From NCBI GenBank assembly GCA_012295275.1, contig CM022665.1, positions 37,053,933 to 37,117,932 of the forward strand: a stretch of DNA of 64,000 bases. Reading direction: 5' to 3'. The notes under the pieces were generated by a model. The model saw only the letters and a list, made by a program, of their open reading frames with translations, had not been told where the DNA came from and ran no database searches. The position numbers were made by a program, and so were the translations under genes. Source of the stretch: Chrysomallon squamiferum (Eukaryota; Mollusca; Gastropoda; Neomphalida; Peltospiridae). Shown in pieces: positions 38,042 to 57,713 of the stretch (positions are counted from its first letter, which is position 1; each line of letters begins with the position of its first letter).

Positions 38042-41000
38042 CCCCATTTACTCAAAATAAATAAAAACAATTACCTGTGTCTGCTGTATCCAAATGTGAG
38101 TAAAGTACATTATAGCTGATTTCCTCTATTCTGTTTAAACAGTATACACAACACATATAAATATTTAAAAATGTACTAAAAATGTTATAAATGGTGCAAC
38201 AGTCGTATTAAAACACCATCTTGAGATGGTTGAGTCACTGTCAGTAAAGTATGTTTGAAATATCAGTGATAGGTGGCTTCTTGCTGTAAGAATGGAACTC
38301 ATTTGTTAAAATGTGAGGAACGGCTTTATTGTAAGTCGAACTGGATGAGCTGTCTTAAAAATGTTGTTTGTTTGTTCGTTTTACAGTAATAGTTTAAATC
38401 TTTGTTTTGTTAATAACCATGTTCTTGCATTGTTAATTATTTATTTATAAGTAATGTTATTGGTATGAAACTAGCTTTCATCTTTCATTTGTATATGAAC
38501 ATTATGGGGACGTGTTTGGCAAAAATAAAAAATAGTATTTTTTATATTACAGAATTGAAACTTTATGGAAATAATCCCCTTTTGTTACAGTATAAAACTA
38601 TTACTAGTTTATTTTTTTATGACAAATAGTTACTTTCATTTTTGACTTTTGTAAAAATATTATAGTACCCCATTTCATGAACATTTCCAACCCAAACAAA
38701 TATATATATGTAGGTATGTATATATGTATATACACACACACATCACTGAAATTGCTGAGGTTTATCATAGACATGTGTTTCTACAAAAAATGACAGACAG
38801 AAATTAGTCTTTATTTACATACTTTAAAAGAAATAATTAAAAAAAAAAAAAAAATTCATTCATATTTTGAAATAAAAGTTACATGAAGGTTACATGAAAA
38901 GAACAGTTAATTTTCCCAAGATTTTCTTTCTGTCATATGTAGTTTTTGTTTCTAAATATACATATTTGAAATTTGGAATCTAGCACGTTTTCACACAGCA
39001 TCATCCCCAAAACAAGTGAAGTTTTATAAACCATATTTCCACTTACTGTGGCAAGAGAGGTGATGTTATGCATTATTTTTTATGTTATATATGTATACAG
39101 GTCCTTTTGCCAAAAAACCTGAAACGTATCTGAAAAAGTAAATTTTTTATATACATTTTCTAAAATATTATTTTGTTTATTAAAATTTTATCATTTCTCG
39201 CCAAGCGTGTCCCCCCCTGATTGTCTTTTATTGTATTTTCTTTTTTGATCCTCAATTATCAGGATGCTTACTTTTAAATATGACAGGAAAATTTTGTTCA
39301 GTGTTTTGTAGTTTCTGAAAGAGAACAAAGTTATTGTTTGTTATTTACCTCTTTTTTTTTTTTTTTGTTGCTTTTGTTTAGAAGGTTGTCAGTTAACATT
39401 TAAAATTGATCTTTGATTTATGGTCCTAAAATTAAATGTTTTACAGTTAGATATTCACATTTCTGAAATTTCATCTGTATTACTTTCAAAATCTGGGTAG
39501 AAATAAAAAAATGTATCACATATACAATTTTATTCCGACTTTTAAAATTGATCAATTTTCAGGTTTCACTGTCTGTTTTACTAAAGGTAGAAAATGTTTT
39601 TATTTGTTTAGTACTTAATTGCAAATTTTGGATCGCAAATGTTCAAAACTATTCAAAATTTATTACTAATGATAACAAATGTGTTTATGAAAAGCTTTTA
39701 TTTCCAAGTACAGGTTGAGGATCCCTAATCTGAAATTCCAAAATCCAAAACTTTCCAAGCAGCATAAATAGTGATAGCTTACAGTTTTCAAATTGTTTTG
39801 CATCCATGTACTTTACTTTATTCAGAAAAATTATTACAAATATTGTGTAAAAAAATCTTTCAGATAATTTATATAAGTGGAATATAAAATATAAATGTTC
39901 TCAGGCTATCTCCTTAAATTATAAAATCTGAAAAATTGTGAAATTGGATAAAGGATTCTCAGCTTGTATTAAGAATATTTTCATTTTACATCAATAGAAA
40001 ATTAGATTACATAAAATAAAAGTTGTATGGTACTAAAGACAGGTCAACATTTATGATGATGTTAAATCCAAATTGAAAATACTGTGTACCAACATTCAAA
40101 TTCCTGGTAATTTAATTTTTCAATCACAAAATGCTAAATAATGGAAACAAATTTCTCTCATCCTTTAATCATGCTTTTAAAACTTGGACCAACATACATT
40201 ATTACTATAGCTAACTGCTGTCCTTTTTTTTTTCTTCTTTCTTTCTTTTTTTGTTTTTTTTATTTTTGACAATTATAAGTCAAAGTAGTTTTGTTTTGTT
40301 CAGCAAAATGTATATTTATCCAGACAAGAATATTTTTCTGTTGTTGTTTTTCAGTATTAAATATATGTTATTCATCTTGTTTGTCTTATTTTTTTATTAT
40401 TACAGATATCGTATAACTTTCTGAAAATTTCTGACTTCAAGATAGTGAAAACTTATTTATCTCCAATTCTGATATTACGTGAATATTCCTTACTTTAAAA
40501 AATCTGACAAACAGAAATCAAATTTCATTCCATTTTTTTAAAGCAGTGAAAATAATTATCAACAATGCACATTCCATAACAATTTTTTATTTCACCTCTT
40601 TTTTGTTATTTTCAATAACCAAATTGTTTTAAATGTTATCAACATTAATCTTCCCATATAAATTGTATTTCCATTTTACAGCTTTTCAAGATAAAATAAA
40701 GTGTCATTTTAATAATTACTATTTTTCAAAGCAACCTTTGAAAATTATATAAAAAAAATAAAATAAAAATAATTATCTGTAATAAAAAGAAATCCTTCTT
40801 TGAACAGAAGCAACAGAACATTCAATTTCTTTCAAAGGCCGCAGTCTCTTTCTGCATATTTCATCAAAATTTAACTTTATATTTCCATTACAGCACAGAA
40901 CCTACTAGATTTTAACATTTCACTAATCTTTGTCTATCACCTCTTGAATAGATTTTCAAATTATTATGTAAAATTTGTTTTGTTAATTTGTATTTTTACT

Positions 41001-41174
41001 GCAAAAACCAAAGCGCTAACCCTTTTCTATTACTTTGTTTGAATTTCAAACTATAATTTCCAGTACATATCTGCATTTTGTTAATTTGCATTCTCCAGTC
41101 CACAACAGTGGAAGAATAGATGAAATGTCACAGATAACAGTCTGGTTTTTCTTTAATAAATGTGGTTTTGGATG
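35345..41174. other. Convergent intergenic region between the MEIOSIN-like gene and ZNF830
   Basis: It holds the 3'UTRs of both genes and otherwise noncoding AT-rich DNA. AATAAA occurs at 35356, 12 bases after the MEIOSIN-like stop. On the minus strand an ATTAAA lies at 41157-41152, about 20 bases past the ZNF830 stop. Both are possible but unproven poly-A signals. There is a 34-base poly-T at 38008-38041 and a pogo-type MITE at 39711-39966. No open frame with recognisable homology was seen. Confidence 0.6.
39711..39966. mobile_element. MITE of pogo/Tc1-mariner type
   Basis: The left end reads CAGGTTGAGGATCCCTAATC. The right end, reversed, reads CAAGCTGAGAATCCTTTATC. Both are flanked by TA. 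The element is 256 bp with no coding capacity. The end sequence is of the kind seen in Tigger-related MITEs of other animals ('TTGAGTATCCCTTATCC'). It differs from the TIRs of the element at 22944, so it is a separate family. Confidence 0.8.
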
Positions 41175-44100
41175 TCATCTCCATGTTTTCTTTGCCCTCC
41201 AGTTAAAAAGGTCGAGATCATTTTCATCCAAGTCTTCATCTGAATCATCACCTTGCTGTCCACTCCCAGTCTTCTGCATCACAACTTCTTTCTTTACATG
41301 AAGATCTTCAATTTCTCGCCAGCGAGTGCTGAAACAGCAAAAATAATAAATGGATTATAAGCCATAAATTCCTAATACTTTTTATCTCTATGGTTAAAAA
41401 TTATTTAAATTTATGAAACTTGACAGATGAATCCTACTCTGGCACTCAAAGGTATAAAGCTCAGCCTCTAAAAGTAGATTATCATGTAAAACAGCAGCTT
41501 GAAGTAAATTTTTATAATAAAATTACCTTTAGACCAGTCCAACAGTATAAAATAGTAAGCATAGAGATAAATACATCAAAAGGCAAAATGGTGATGATTT
41601 ATCATAGGATAACAAAAATATATTCAAGAATTCAGTTTCCCTTAAAAGGAAAGTTGATAGCATGTTTTTATGTTTTTATATCAGAATTTATTAATGGACA
41701 TAAAAATATAATTATTAAATTTCACAAATCTGATTACCTAATGTAAAACACTATTTTGAAAAGGATAATAGCAATTTATTTTGGTTTGTTACTTACATCT
41801 GATCATCAATTTCATCAATATTTCTGTCTAAATTGGCCTGAACATCATCTTCATCTATGATAACCCGAGATACCTATAATTTAACATTACGTCTATTATA
41901 TCTCACATTTATGAAACTGGGATAATATGGTTCAATTTTATATAAATATACAAGCTAAAACATTTCTAGGAAAGATTTGCTTAGAGTGTCTCATCAGTGT
42001 AATTCTTTGAAAAATGTTCTAGTTAGAAAGTAGATAGTTCATTAAGATTACTTAACATTATTTACATTTTAAAATATGTCAGGAAATATGGATGTTTCCT
42101 GTAAATAATAACATTTCAGAATTTTTTAATGTTGCATCATTAACAATAAAAATTATTTCATTCAACTTACATGTGTTTCCTCCTGCATGGCTCTCTGGAA
42201 CTGTTCCCATTCTTCATCCATCTTGTCTTTGTATTCTACTTGACGAATCTATCAGGAAATTAGGATATATTAATCAATATATTTTATTACAAATTTGATA
42301 TCTTTTAAATATTATTTTATCAGTTTTGGTTGGATTTTGTATCTGAAAGCGGAACTTGATGCTTAAAGAAACATTTAATTAGCAGGTTTCATTTTATAAG
42401 TATTATTTACTTCTTTTTGCAATTCCTTTTTCTCAAAGACCAATAAATTGTTTTCAGAAAAATAAATTTATATCAACTTTGATATCTGAGCAGTCTTTGT
42501 TTTTTTTTGTTTAATTTATTTTACTTTCTTTTCTTTTATAAATTTGTTTTAAAATAAAATTGAATAATTTGTCACACAGTAAATTCTATTTTCAGATATA
42601 ATTAAAAATAATACAGTGGCATTATTTGTTTGTTTCAAGACATTAACTAAAACTAACTTTAGCATCCAGTTTTGGATCATCAAAAAATCCTTCTGGTAGT
42701 TTTTCTGACATAATTTGTGGAATTTTTCTTCCTTTTCTTCCTTTTCTTCTTCTGCAGGAGGGTTGTCAAAAAAATCTACAAATACAAAAGAAAATTAAAC
42801 ACTTTATAAATGTTTATAAAACCTCTGTTCAAATTAAACCACTAACCATGCTTTATGTAAGTTAAAACAAATAAAACGACTATTAGATAAATATATAAAA
42901 TTTACTTTCATTTATATAATCAACATTGTCTAATATTATCATCAATGTATTTTGGTTTGTCACCAAACATTTACTCTTTCATTAGAAAAAAATATTTACT
43001 CTGTTAGTTCCCCAATAGATATATTTTAAGTTTAGGATAATGTCTGAAATTTCACAATAAGTTCCTCAGGTGAATGTTGTATGAGACTGTAATGCTGATA
43101 TAAGATTCAGATGTGCAGCTAATCATAAGACTGAAAGCATTATTCTGCTTAACATAAAGTATCCTCAGAAAATTCTTCTACTAACAGATGTGCACTAAAA
43201 AATAAAACACAGCCTACTGGTGAATGAAACTGACAAATTTTAATTGGAAAATTAAAGAAGAATAATACTTCTGTGCATGTCTGTGTTGTCACTGTTGAAA
43301 CACTGCTGTCACATGGTACTTAAAAACCTCCAACAATTCAACCTCAGTTAGTGCTTAACTACTAGATTCAATTAACTATAATTATTTAACCAACTTGTTG
43401 GGAAACTATCTGAGATGTAGCAAATACCTACTAATGTCAATTTTACTTTGTTTTTATCATTTAGTTCATGAACAGTTACCTGGAGGTAGACCTGAGACTG
43501 AAGATTTGCTTGTTGTTGATGGAATTACTGAACTTGTTTCTGATTCTTCTTCATCAGATGTATCTGATGGTGAAGTGTCTGCAAAATCTACTGGTAACCT
43601 GTAGTTTATAACACAACATAATTTAATTCTGAATTGTCTTTAACATTAATACCAGGTATTTTTTTTTTTTTTTAATATGCCACACTTGTAAAATTTAGAT
43701 ATTATTTATTCAAAAATATGTAAAACAGAAATTTTGTAATAAACAGCAATTAATATTTTTTCTAAAATATATAAAAGAATTTTTTTTTTTTAAGAACTTA
43801 CTTATTTGTGATTCCATTTGTATCTGAAAGAAAATAAACTTATAAGTAAATAATTGAAACATTTAAAACCATATTTATAGTGTCTGAGTTAATCATGTAG
43901 GTGACCTTATTAGTTTGACTTGCATGAAATTGTAAAAAATAAAGAGCTATTTTCAATATTATTACATATGCATTTCACTAAATGTATGCATGAATGCTCT
44001 TGTATGATTGAAATATTTTTTATATAATATATATCGTAAACAAAAACTCAGTGATTAAAATATTTTATTAATTAAGTTTTCAAGATAACTGAAAAACAAA

Positions 44101-47100
44101 ATGTTTTAATCATCATTTTTATTAATAATTAAGTGAATACCCTATTAAGTTCTACCTTTTAATTTTTTGCTCTCAGGACTGCACGCTGGTTCTGAGGCTG
44201 GTCGTTTTAATGATGCAGGAACTTCAGGGTATGCAGCTGTCTGCTTCAAAGCAAGTCTCTGTTCAATGAAAGAAAAATTCAATATTTCAGTCAATGGGGT
44301 TTTTAAATTAACAAACGGAAAACAAATCTATGTAATGATTTCACTAAAAGAAAATTTTTATTAAAATTTGATTCTGTATATTGTTTTTGAGATCAATAAA
44401 AAAAAAAATTAAAATATTTTAAAATATAATTTTGTCATTTCTGGCTGGACTTTTTATTTAAAAACCCATCTTAAATAAGGAAACTTAACAGATCTAACTT
44501 TAAAAAATATTTATAAAATATATATTTTTTATTTTATTCTTTCTATTCTACTATTAAAATGATAAATGATCAAACTTAATACAAAACATAAAATTTGATA
44601 AATAATGCAATTAAATGAAGTTTTGTAACACGTTACGTGTCCTTCAAAATGTAACTGTTAAAAATTAACTTATTTTTGGACGGATACTATAACATAAATA
44701 ATATTTTGAATGATCAAAAGTGCAATTTTAACATCAAATGATAAAATTAAAAGGGTGAAAATTAGTGACTGGTCACTTATTTTCATCTATGATAGTGAAT
44801 TGCAAAAATCATCACTTTTGTTTAATGGTACCTGCTAGCAGATAGTAAAATTTACTTCTGATTTAAACTCACCTCTTTGTGTTGCTTTGTAAGAAGATGT
44901 GGTGCCCAAAGAAGATCATTTTTGATAACACAGTTACACAATGTACAGACCAATTTATCTAAAGAATTATATCTTGCAAGGTTAAGGAAAAACAATGAAA
45001 CTGATTAAACTGGTTTAACAGAAGAATAACTTTCAGGTTACACATTTTAATATTTTGTTAGGTGGATAACATAAATGTGGTTATACTTTGGTGTTTGAAG
45101 TTACCATATTTACATCACTAGCATAATTATGAATAAGACATTTTTGTGAACGTATATTCTTGAACAAATGAATTTAATTAATGTTATACCCAAAATTATT
45201 TTTTAAAAATGGATTTTAAATTATGATTCATAAATATCTATTACACGATATAGATAATAATCACTGAAAATTTTAATGTAAATGATAAACAAACTATCAT
45301 TTAAATTTATTTTAATTATATGCAGCTTTCTGTGAAACAACATTGCAATCAGTTATTTCAGATATGTCTTGTGTAAGTAATATGTTTCTGGTAAAGAGAA
45401 AGAATGAAACAGTTTTATTCACAACAAATTTATTCTCATAAGCACTTGGTAATATGAATGTGTCTGACTCCAGCCAAAACTCAGGAATGGACTTGGAACT
45501 ATTGACATGGTCCTGGCACAAGGATTTGAGTCTCCTCTGGAGGCAAATATGACCCTTGTTCTTGCACTTCTTCAGGGGGTGTCAACTGCATCCTGTTGAA
45601 GAACAGTGTGTACAGAGGATTCGTCACGCTGGAACCACTAGATAACTTTCCAGTCAGAAGGATGATGATGGCCTACCATGCTGAAAAAACTTATTGTTCC
45701 ACCCTTCACAAATGTTGTTCATTCAGTGGTTGTCCTTGAGAGTGGTCTCATGTACATTCCATACAGAAGGTTGAAAGAGTGGTGGTATGCGGCAAAGTCA
45801 GAGGTTTGTGGAGTCATCTTGGGATCCTATCATCTGGAAGCTCCCACTCACATAGTTCTTGTCAAAGTAGTTGACAAGTTCAGAAGCTTCTGGTGGTGCA
45901 TTGTCCTTCATGTAATCTATACCTTTGGGGACTTCATCAGCAGGTAGAAATGCAAGACCATCCATCTTGCTGCAGAACATACGAAAGTCCTCATTGTCCC
46001 TGTAGTGATTGATGAGTCCAAGCTGCTGGACCTTCCGTGTAAGGTGGTAGAAACAACCCTTACTCTGCATGTCCCTGCCAAATACACCTGCTACTGCTCG
46101 AAGTACACCGTCCTCAAAGTCAGTGATCACAGTCTGAATGTCCATCTCAAACCTGTACTCCTCACACTTGTCCACAACCACTTGAAACACTTTATCATAC
46201 ACAGAATGGGACTTGTTCTGCAGTAGTGCGTAAACATGTTATTCCAACATCACGGAAAGGAACACGAAGCACATAAACCTGGGAGAACTGAGCTGGAGTC
46301 ATGGAGAAGTTAACATCCATTAAGATGTGGTCGCAGAGGCCAGGTGCCCGAGTCCCAATTCTGTGCTAAAGGCGATGATCCTGCTAACAGCCTCTGGTCC
46401 AGCGTCATAGAGTAGGAATGGCTCTGGATGAGGGCCAACGGTCTTCTGCCACTCATCTGGCAGTATGAACTCAGAGAGGTGCTGTGGTACTGGAGGAGTC
46501 TTGTGTTGGTTGTGTAAACTGCACTTAATGTTCTCCTTGAGTGGTATATTCATATATTTGTGATATTTATTCTAATGATGGCACTAATGATTCTGAGGAA
46601 TGGTGCTCCCTCACATCTTTTATATTGATATAATGAGTAATTAAGTTGGAAGTCATCTGGGAAGCCATACATGAGATAAGATAACGGGATAGATCTGAGG
46701 ATAAGATAAAGGGATAGATCTGAGGACATAAAGAGAAGGGATTATCCTTCGAAAGGGTCAATTAGAAAATGGCTTCTTAAAGAAAATGATAATTGAGACA
46801 TTTAAAGAACCCATCTGATAGATCAAGGACTCAATGACAATTAAAGCTCAGTTGGGTAAGTTAATTGGGAAACTGACTTATGTTAAAGAGATGTAGAGAT
46901 ATACACTGACATAGTGTTTATGGTGAAACATATGGATTGTCAATTAGGGAAAGATAATTGATGGGTGAAAGAGGTGCATATTTATGATGGAATATTCAAG
47001 AAGCATTAAAAATATTCGACTGGCACAAAAAATAATTTTTAATACCTTTAACATATTTAAAATAGGAATTTTAGGAAAAATGTAGTGTTTCTTTCTTTCC

Positions 47101-47469
47101 TACAACTTCAAGTACAACCTATGTTTGCATACCAGAAGTAAAAATAAATATAGCAATATCGATATTCAGTTCCTAGAAACTAGTTGATAACACTCTGGCT
47201 CTATTAGAAATAGTATTACTAAAGAAAGGTTTTAAGTAACTTTAAAAACGTTATAAATATATTTTATCGAAATAAAGTGTTGATTGACAACACATAATAC
47301 AATTATATTTCTTCTTAAACAGAAACAAGATACTGAATCAAAGTAAAGGATACTTTGCAAGAGGGTGTTCTATCCTTTTAGCTTTACTTTTAACAGAACT
47401 TTGAGTTTGTTTCATTAGTCGACGAAGATCATCTTTCGTAAGGATTTTCTTTTTCTTGGAGGATGCCAT
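41175..47469 (-). CDS. ZNF830: ZNF830 (CCDC16) homologue, zinc-finger and coiled-coil nuclear protein
   Basis: Nine minus-strand exons: 47469-47354, 44972-44873, 44258-44156, 43823-43802, 43598-43480, 42775-42658, 42248-42171, 41873-41797 and 41328-41175. They give about 295 residues if one missing base is allowed for. The start MASSKKKKILTKDDLRRLMK and then KRIEHPLAKYNSL match ZNF830. A single matrin/U1-type C2H2 finger follows, with Cys48, Cys51, His64 and His70 and LLW between them. After an acidic middle come the family segments LPEGFFDDP, KDKMDEEWEQFQRAM and NIDEIDDQM, and the end LFNWRAKK. Human ZNF830 is a nuclear, spliceosome-associated protein implicated in genome stability and early development. 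Exon 6 has an apparent 1-nt deletion in an A run near 42722-42728. Read literally, it would hit a stop early in exon 7. Introns: 44973-47353 contains a MULE relic; the others are short and AT-rich. Confidence 0.9.
42722..42730 (-). other. Apparent 1-nt frameshift in ZNF830 exon 6
   Basis: On the minus strand the exon reads DFFDNPPAEEEKEEKEEK in one frame. After GAAGAAAAATTCC the conserved IPQIMSEKLPEGFFDDPKLDAK-type continuation is in another frame. One extra A in the five-A run would restore frame and also give the phase 0 needed by the next exon. Confidence 0.85.
44973..47353 (-). other. ZNF830 intron 1
   Basis: About 2.4 kb, of which roughly 45540-46560 is a MULE transposase relic. A short direct repeat, GATAAGATAA-GGGATAGATCTGAGGA, is present twice at about 46675-46730. 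The rest is AT-rich and featureless. Confidence 0.7.
45540..46560 (-). pseudogene. MULE (Mutator-like) transposase relic
   Basis: Minus-strand fragments in shifting frames. 46553-46320 has PDEWQ and FLLYDAGPEAVSRIIAFSTE. 46320-46230 has MTPAQFSQVYVLRVPF. 46202-45798 has ITDFEDGVLRAVAGVFG, a GCFYHLTRKVQQLGL segment and MDGLAFLPADEVP. About 45700-45600 has MVGHHHPSDWKVI. These match, in order, the MULE transposase domain: the FxQLYxIH-type segment, TDFE with its catalytic acidic residues, GCxFH, and LAFLPxxEV. Stops and frameshifts make it non-functional. No FLYWCH part and no clear inverted ends were found. It lies in ZNF830 intron 1 in the same orientation. Confidence 0.85.
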
Positions 47470-48693
47470 TTTTATTTTTTTTTATTTTTTTATTCCGCTA
47501 TGAAACTGCTCGGTTCACAGTAAAACTGTGATTTGTTAAACGGTATTAGATTTGATTTCAAATTGTATTTGTATTTGCATTTAGTGTCTTAATGTCATTT
47601 TCACACTTAAAAATAGTGTATATTAATTACATAATATTTAATAATTAAAGAACTTGAAATTTGTTTGGTTTCCATTTTACTTTCGGAAAACGATAGACAT
47701 TTCCACCCGTTTTTAGATTACTGAATTTGGTTTATCACATCATTTATCCATGCGGCAAGTTAGTTAGCATCGTAACATTTTATCAACTAAATTGAAAAAC
47801 AAGGTAACAACTAAATGTCGTTGCGATTGCATTTAAGAGTGATGATTTTGATTGTAATGTAATTGTTAAACAAGAATATAGAAAACTAATTCAGTTTCAA
47901 AGTCGATTTAAAACGTTCCAAGTTCTTTGAGTGAGGTACAATTTTGAATCCAGATACTGAGATAGTGCAGATACTAGTTAGTAGTTAATATTCCGCGCGA
48001 TTATATATATAGTAATATAATGGTGTATTATTTATATGCTTTTGGTTGTAAGAAGATGTTCATAGTCGTAAAATAGGATGGTGTTGGTTGGATTTTATTT
48101 TATTTATTTTTTAATTTTTTAATTTTTTTGGTGATAGAATTTAAAGCCAAAATAGCAGTTTCATGTTGATTTATGACGTTATTTCCAAAATAAATAGTAA
48201 AAATAAATAAATAAAAAATAGTAATATCGTCTGAAACCGGACCTAAATAAATAAAATTAGGGAAAAATAGTAAGAAGAAAATATTTAATTTATAAACAAT
48301 GTACTTTTCACATGTTTTTTTAAGAGTTCTTTCTTATGCATAAATAAATCTGTTGTATGAGTGATCCATTGATGAGTAATGATGGAATCATAGAACACAA
48401 CAGAAATATTAAAATGAGGCAAAAGAGACAATAAGACTTAAAAGTTCTTCTTATTGTGCGATGTGCCCCAAACATTTTTGTATGTACTGTAGTCTGCACT
48501 TTAAAGCTAGAAAAATGTTCATATTTGTGCCTGCATGTTACTTTTGGAAAGGATGTCTTTAAATGCTGGCACATGTATTGCATTGTAATTATTATTGTTT
48601 TTATTGCATATATAGTTAATGTTTGTTAACACAGTATACATAAGATTTTTTAATGTTATTTTTTGTTTGTTTTGTTGCAGGTTATGTTAAGTG
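47470..48693. promoter_or_regulatory. Head-to-head promoter region of ZNF830 and MGME1
   Basis: About 1.2 kb between the ZNF830 ATG (minus, 47469) and the MGME1 ATG (plus, 48694). A splice acceptor TTTGTTGCAG ends at 48680, so MGME1 has at least one upstream noncoding exon that I could not place. CpG sites cluster at about 47690-48000. Nothing else was recognised. Confidence 0.5.
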
Positions 48694-55734
<7,041 letters not shown>

Positions 55735-55784
55735 AATGGACAAAACAGGAAAAAGTGTTCAGTACTTGAGAAATGGTAAACATA

Positions 55785-57713
55785 CAATTCCACACTGGAC
55801 AATTCCCCACTCCACACATTAGTATTGACATTTATAATACCACACTTATAAGACAATTTGTATTTTATTTTATTAAACTTTAACTAACAATAATTTTCAT
55901 TAGTACTGACTTATAAAACTGCTTGATTTACTTTAACCTTACACAATGGCCAATGCCCTTAAGTACATTTGGGCCAGTTTTGCTGTTGTCAGTGCAGTTT
56001 GTGCAGCTTTGACTGAGGTTTGTGGGTGTGGGGTCTTACCCACTTTGCTGGTGGCAGGTCACATAGCAGTGCAGGGGCAACCTGGGACTGATCTTTATGT
56101 ATGCTGTCAGTGGCTCTCCAGATGGTAGGGTTTGCATGTCCAACTAGCTTTACAAAGTCACTGTTCCATCCCTTGCATAAGTTACTGGTTCTTGATCCCT
56201 CTTCAAGATTAATGGAACTGATGTTTCACATGGGTGGTGGGTATACAGGAGGAGGCATGTGATGCATCCTAAGTGGAGGGATGGATCCATCTGGAAGTTG
56301 TGGGAGCTGAATACGACAGACAACTCTGGACACATAGGTGTTGTCAAAGTAGTCCAGGAGAGGTTTGTGTCCATTAGTGAGCTCTCATAGATATGTCAGA
56401 CCCTCAGGAACCTCATCCATTGGTAAAAAGGCGAGTCCATCTAGCATGGCACAGAAGAGTTTCATGTTCTCCTCTTCTCTGTATTGTTGTATCAGTGTTA
56501 GGTGATAGAAGCAGCCAGGTGTCTTGTATGGCAGTGAACAGTCTCTTGTAGGTGGATTGGTGCTTGTTCAGCAGGACTGCATGCACACAGGTCACAGTCA
56601 ACTCTCCTAACAGTACATGGATCAAATACAGCTGAGTGAACAGTAGTGGTACAACATTGAATGTTCTGTCCATATACCAGGAGTCAGAACTTGCAAGGTG
56701 ATGCAGGGCACTGTCAGTAGCAAACACTAACATCCTATCAGAGGAATCAACCACACTGTTATGGATGAGGAACTGTTCCTGGTCACTTCTGATTGTTCAC
56801 TCTGATTGTTCATCAAGTGTGAGATCATGAAGCAAAGCAGGGTTCTTGGACATAGTCTTGACACATTCCTGTCTGAGAGAACACTTCACAGTATCAGGAT
56901 TACTGAGTTCAGTATGTGCCTCTACAAGGGTCTCAGTAGTGTGTTTCACTAGCAGCTGACTCAGTGTACCATGTTAACCTGCAACATGTTCCTTGAGTGT
57001 TGCACATAGTTTGGTCACTGCAACAGAATGCTCCTGGAGATCATAGCTATGTGGTGTGGAACTGATAAGTCCTCATCTGGAAAGATAAGAAGTAAAATGA
57101 CCATTAGTAATGATATCAATTATTAAAATTAATATTTTAATGTCTTTTAATAATAATATTAAAACATCCAATATAGGAGAAAAAGAGTTAATAAATGAGT
57201 AAATATAATATTATTCCAAACTCCAATCAATCAGTCAAACATGATTATGCAATATTTACCTCAGCATCTGTAGAGAGACAGCTGAATGCATAGCAGATGG
57301 CACACTCCCCATCTGACATTCTTCCAGACATACTTCTTAGTGTACATATAGCCTTCTTGTACTAGCTTTAAACCACCACATTGGTTTTTGATGATCTCCA
57401 TGGTTGAATATATGTGTAGCATGTACTGAGAATAAGTATGAACCAGGTATACTGGCCCCCTTATAAAGATTTCATCTTGTGTGCAATTGGCAGTTAGTTA
57501 GAAGCCATTTTGTCATAGCTTCATGTGCAATTGAAAACTAGTTAGAAGCCACCTTGTTGTGGATCCTCCTCCCAAGTGCAATCAAGTTCAATTACATAAT
57601 CATCTTCTCAAGTGCAATCAAAGAAATAATACATAATAAACATGTAAAAGACACTTATAAAAAATTAAGAGTGGGGAATTGGCCAAGTGGGTTATTGGCC
57701 AGTAGGGAATTGT
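55785..57713 (-). mobile_element. FLYWCH-MULE transposon, decayed, with inverted ends
   Basis: The left end is ACAATTCCACACTGG then ACAATTCCCCACTC. The right end, reversed, is ACAATTCCCTACTGG then, after about 16 extra bases, CCAATTCCCCACTC. The minus-strand interior encodes a broken MULE transposase. The element begins about 50 bases after the MGME1 stop codon, so it lies in or next to the MGME1 3'UTR. An ATTAAA at 55872 inside it could serve as a poly-A signal for MGME1 (inference). Confidence 0.8.
56150..57402 (-). pseudogene. FLYWCH-MULE transposase pseudogene
   Basis: From the right: minus 57402 onward reads MEIIKNQCGGLKLVQEGY then YTKKYVWKNVRWG, a FLYWCH-type zinc-finger start. At 57060-56760 there is a linker with stops. 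Frame 56754-56413 has DSWYMDRTFNVVPLLFTQLY, the conserved start of the MULE domain, then TYKRLFTAIQ. Next comes a shifted segment corresponding to the GCFYHL and LAFLP part (about 56510-56410). Several stops and frameshifts make it inactive. It is related to the relic at 45540-46560 but retains the FLYWCH region that one lacks. Confidence 0.82.

Noticed and set aside
41035-41301. Plus-strand open frame of 88 codons
   Set aside because: Antisense of the last ZNF830 exon and its 3'UTR.
43395-43604. Plus-strand open frame of 69 codons
   Set aside because: It is the antisense of ZNF830 exon 5, whose minus frame is conserved and splices in phase.
45678-45947. Plus-strand frame of 89 codons, and another at 46005-46226
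   Set aside because: Both are antisense shadows of the MULE transposase relic.
55946-56128. Plus-strand frame that looks like a small membrane protein
   Set aside because: Antisense of the FLYWCH-MULE; hydrophobicity comes from the reverse reading.
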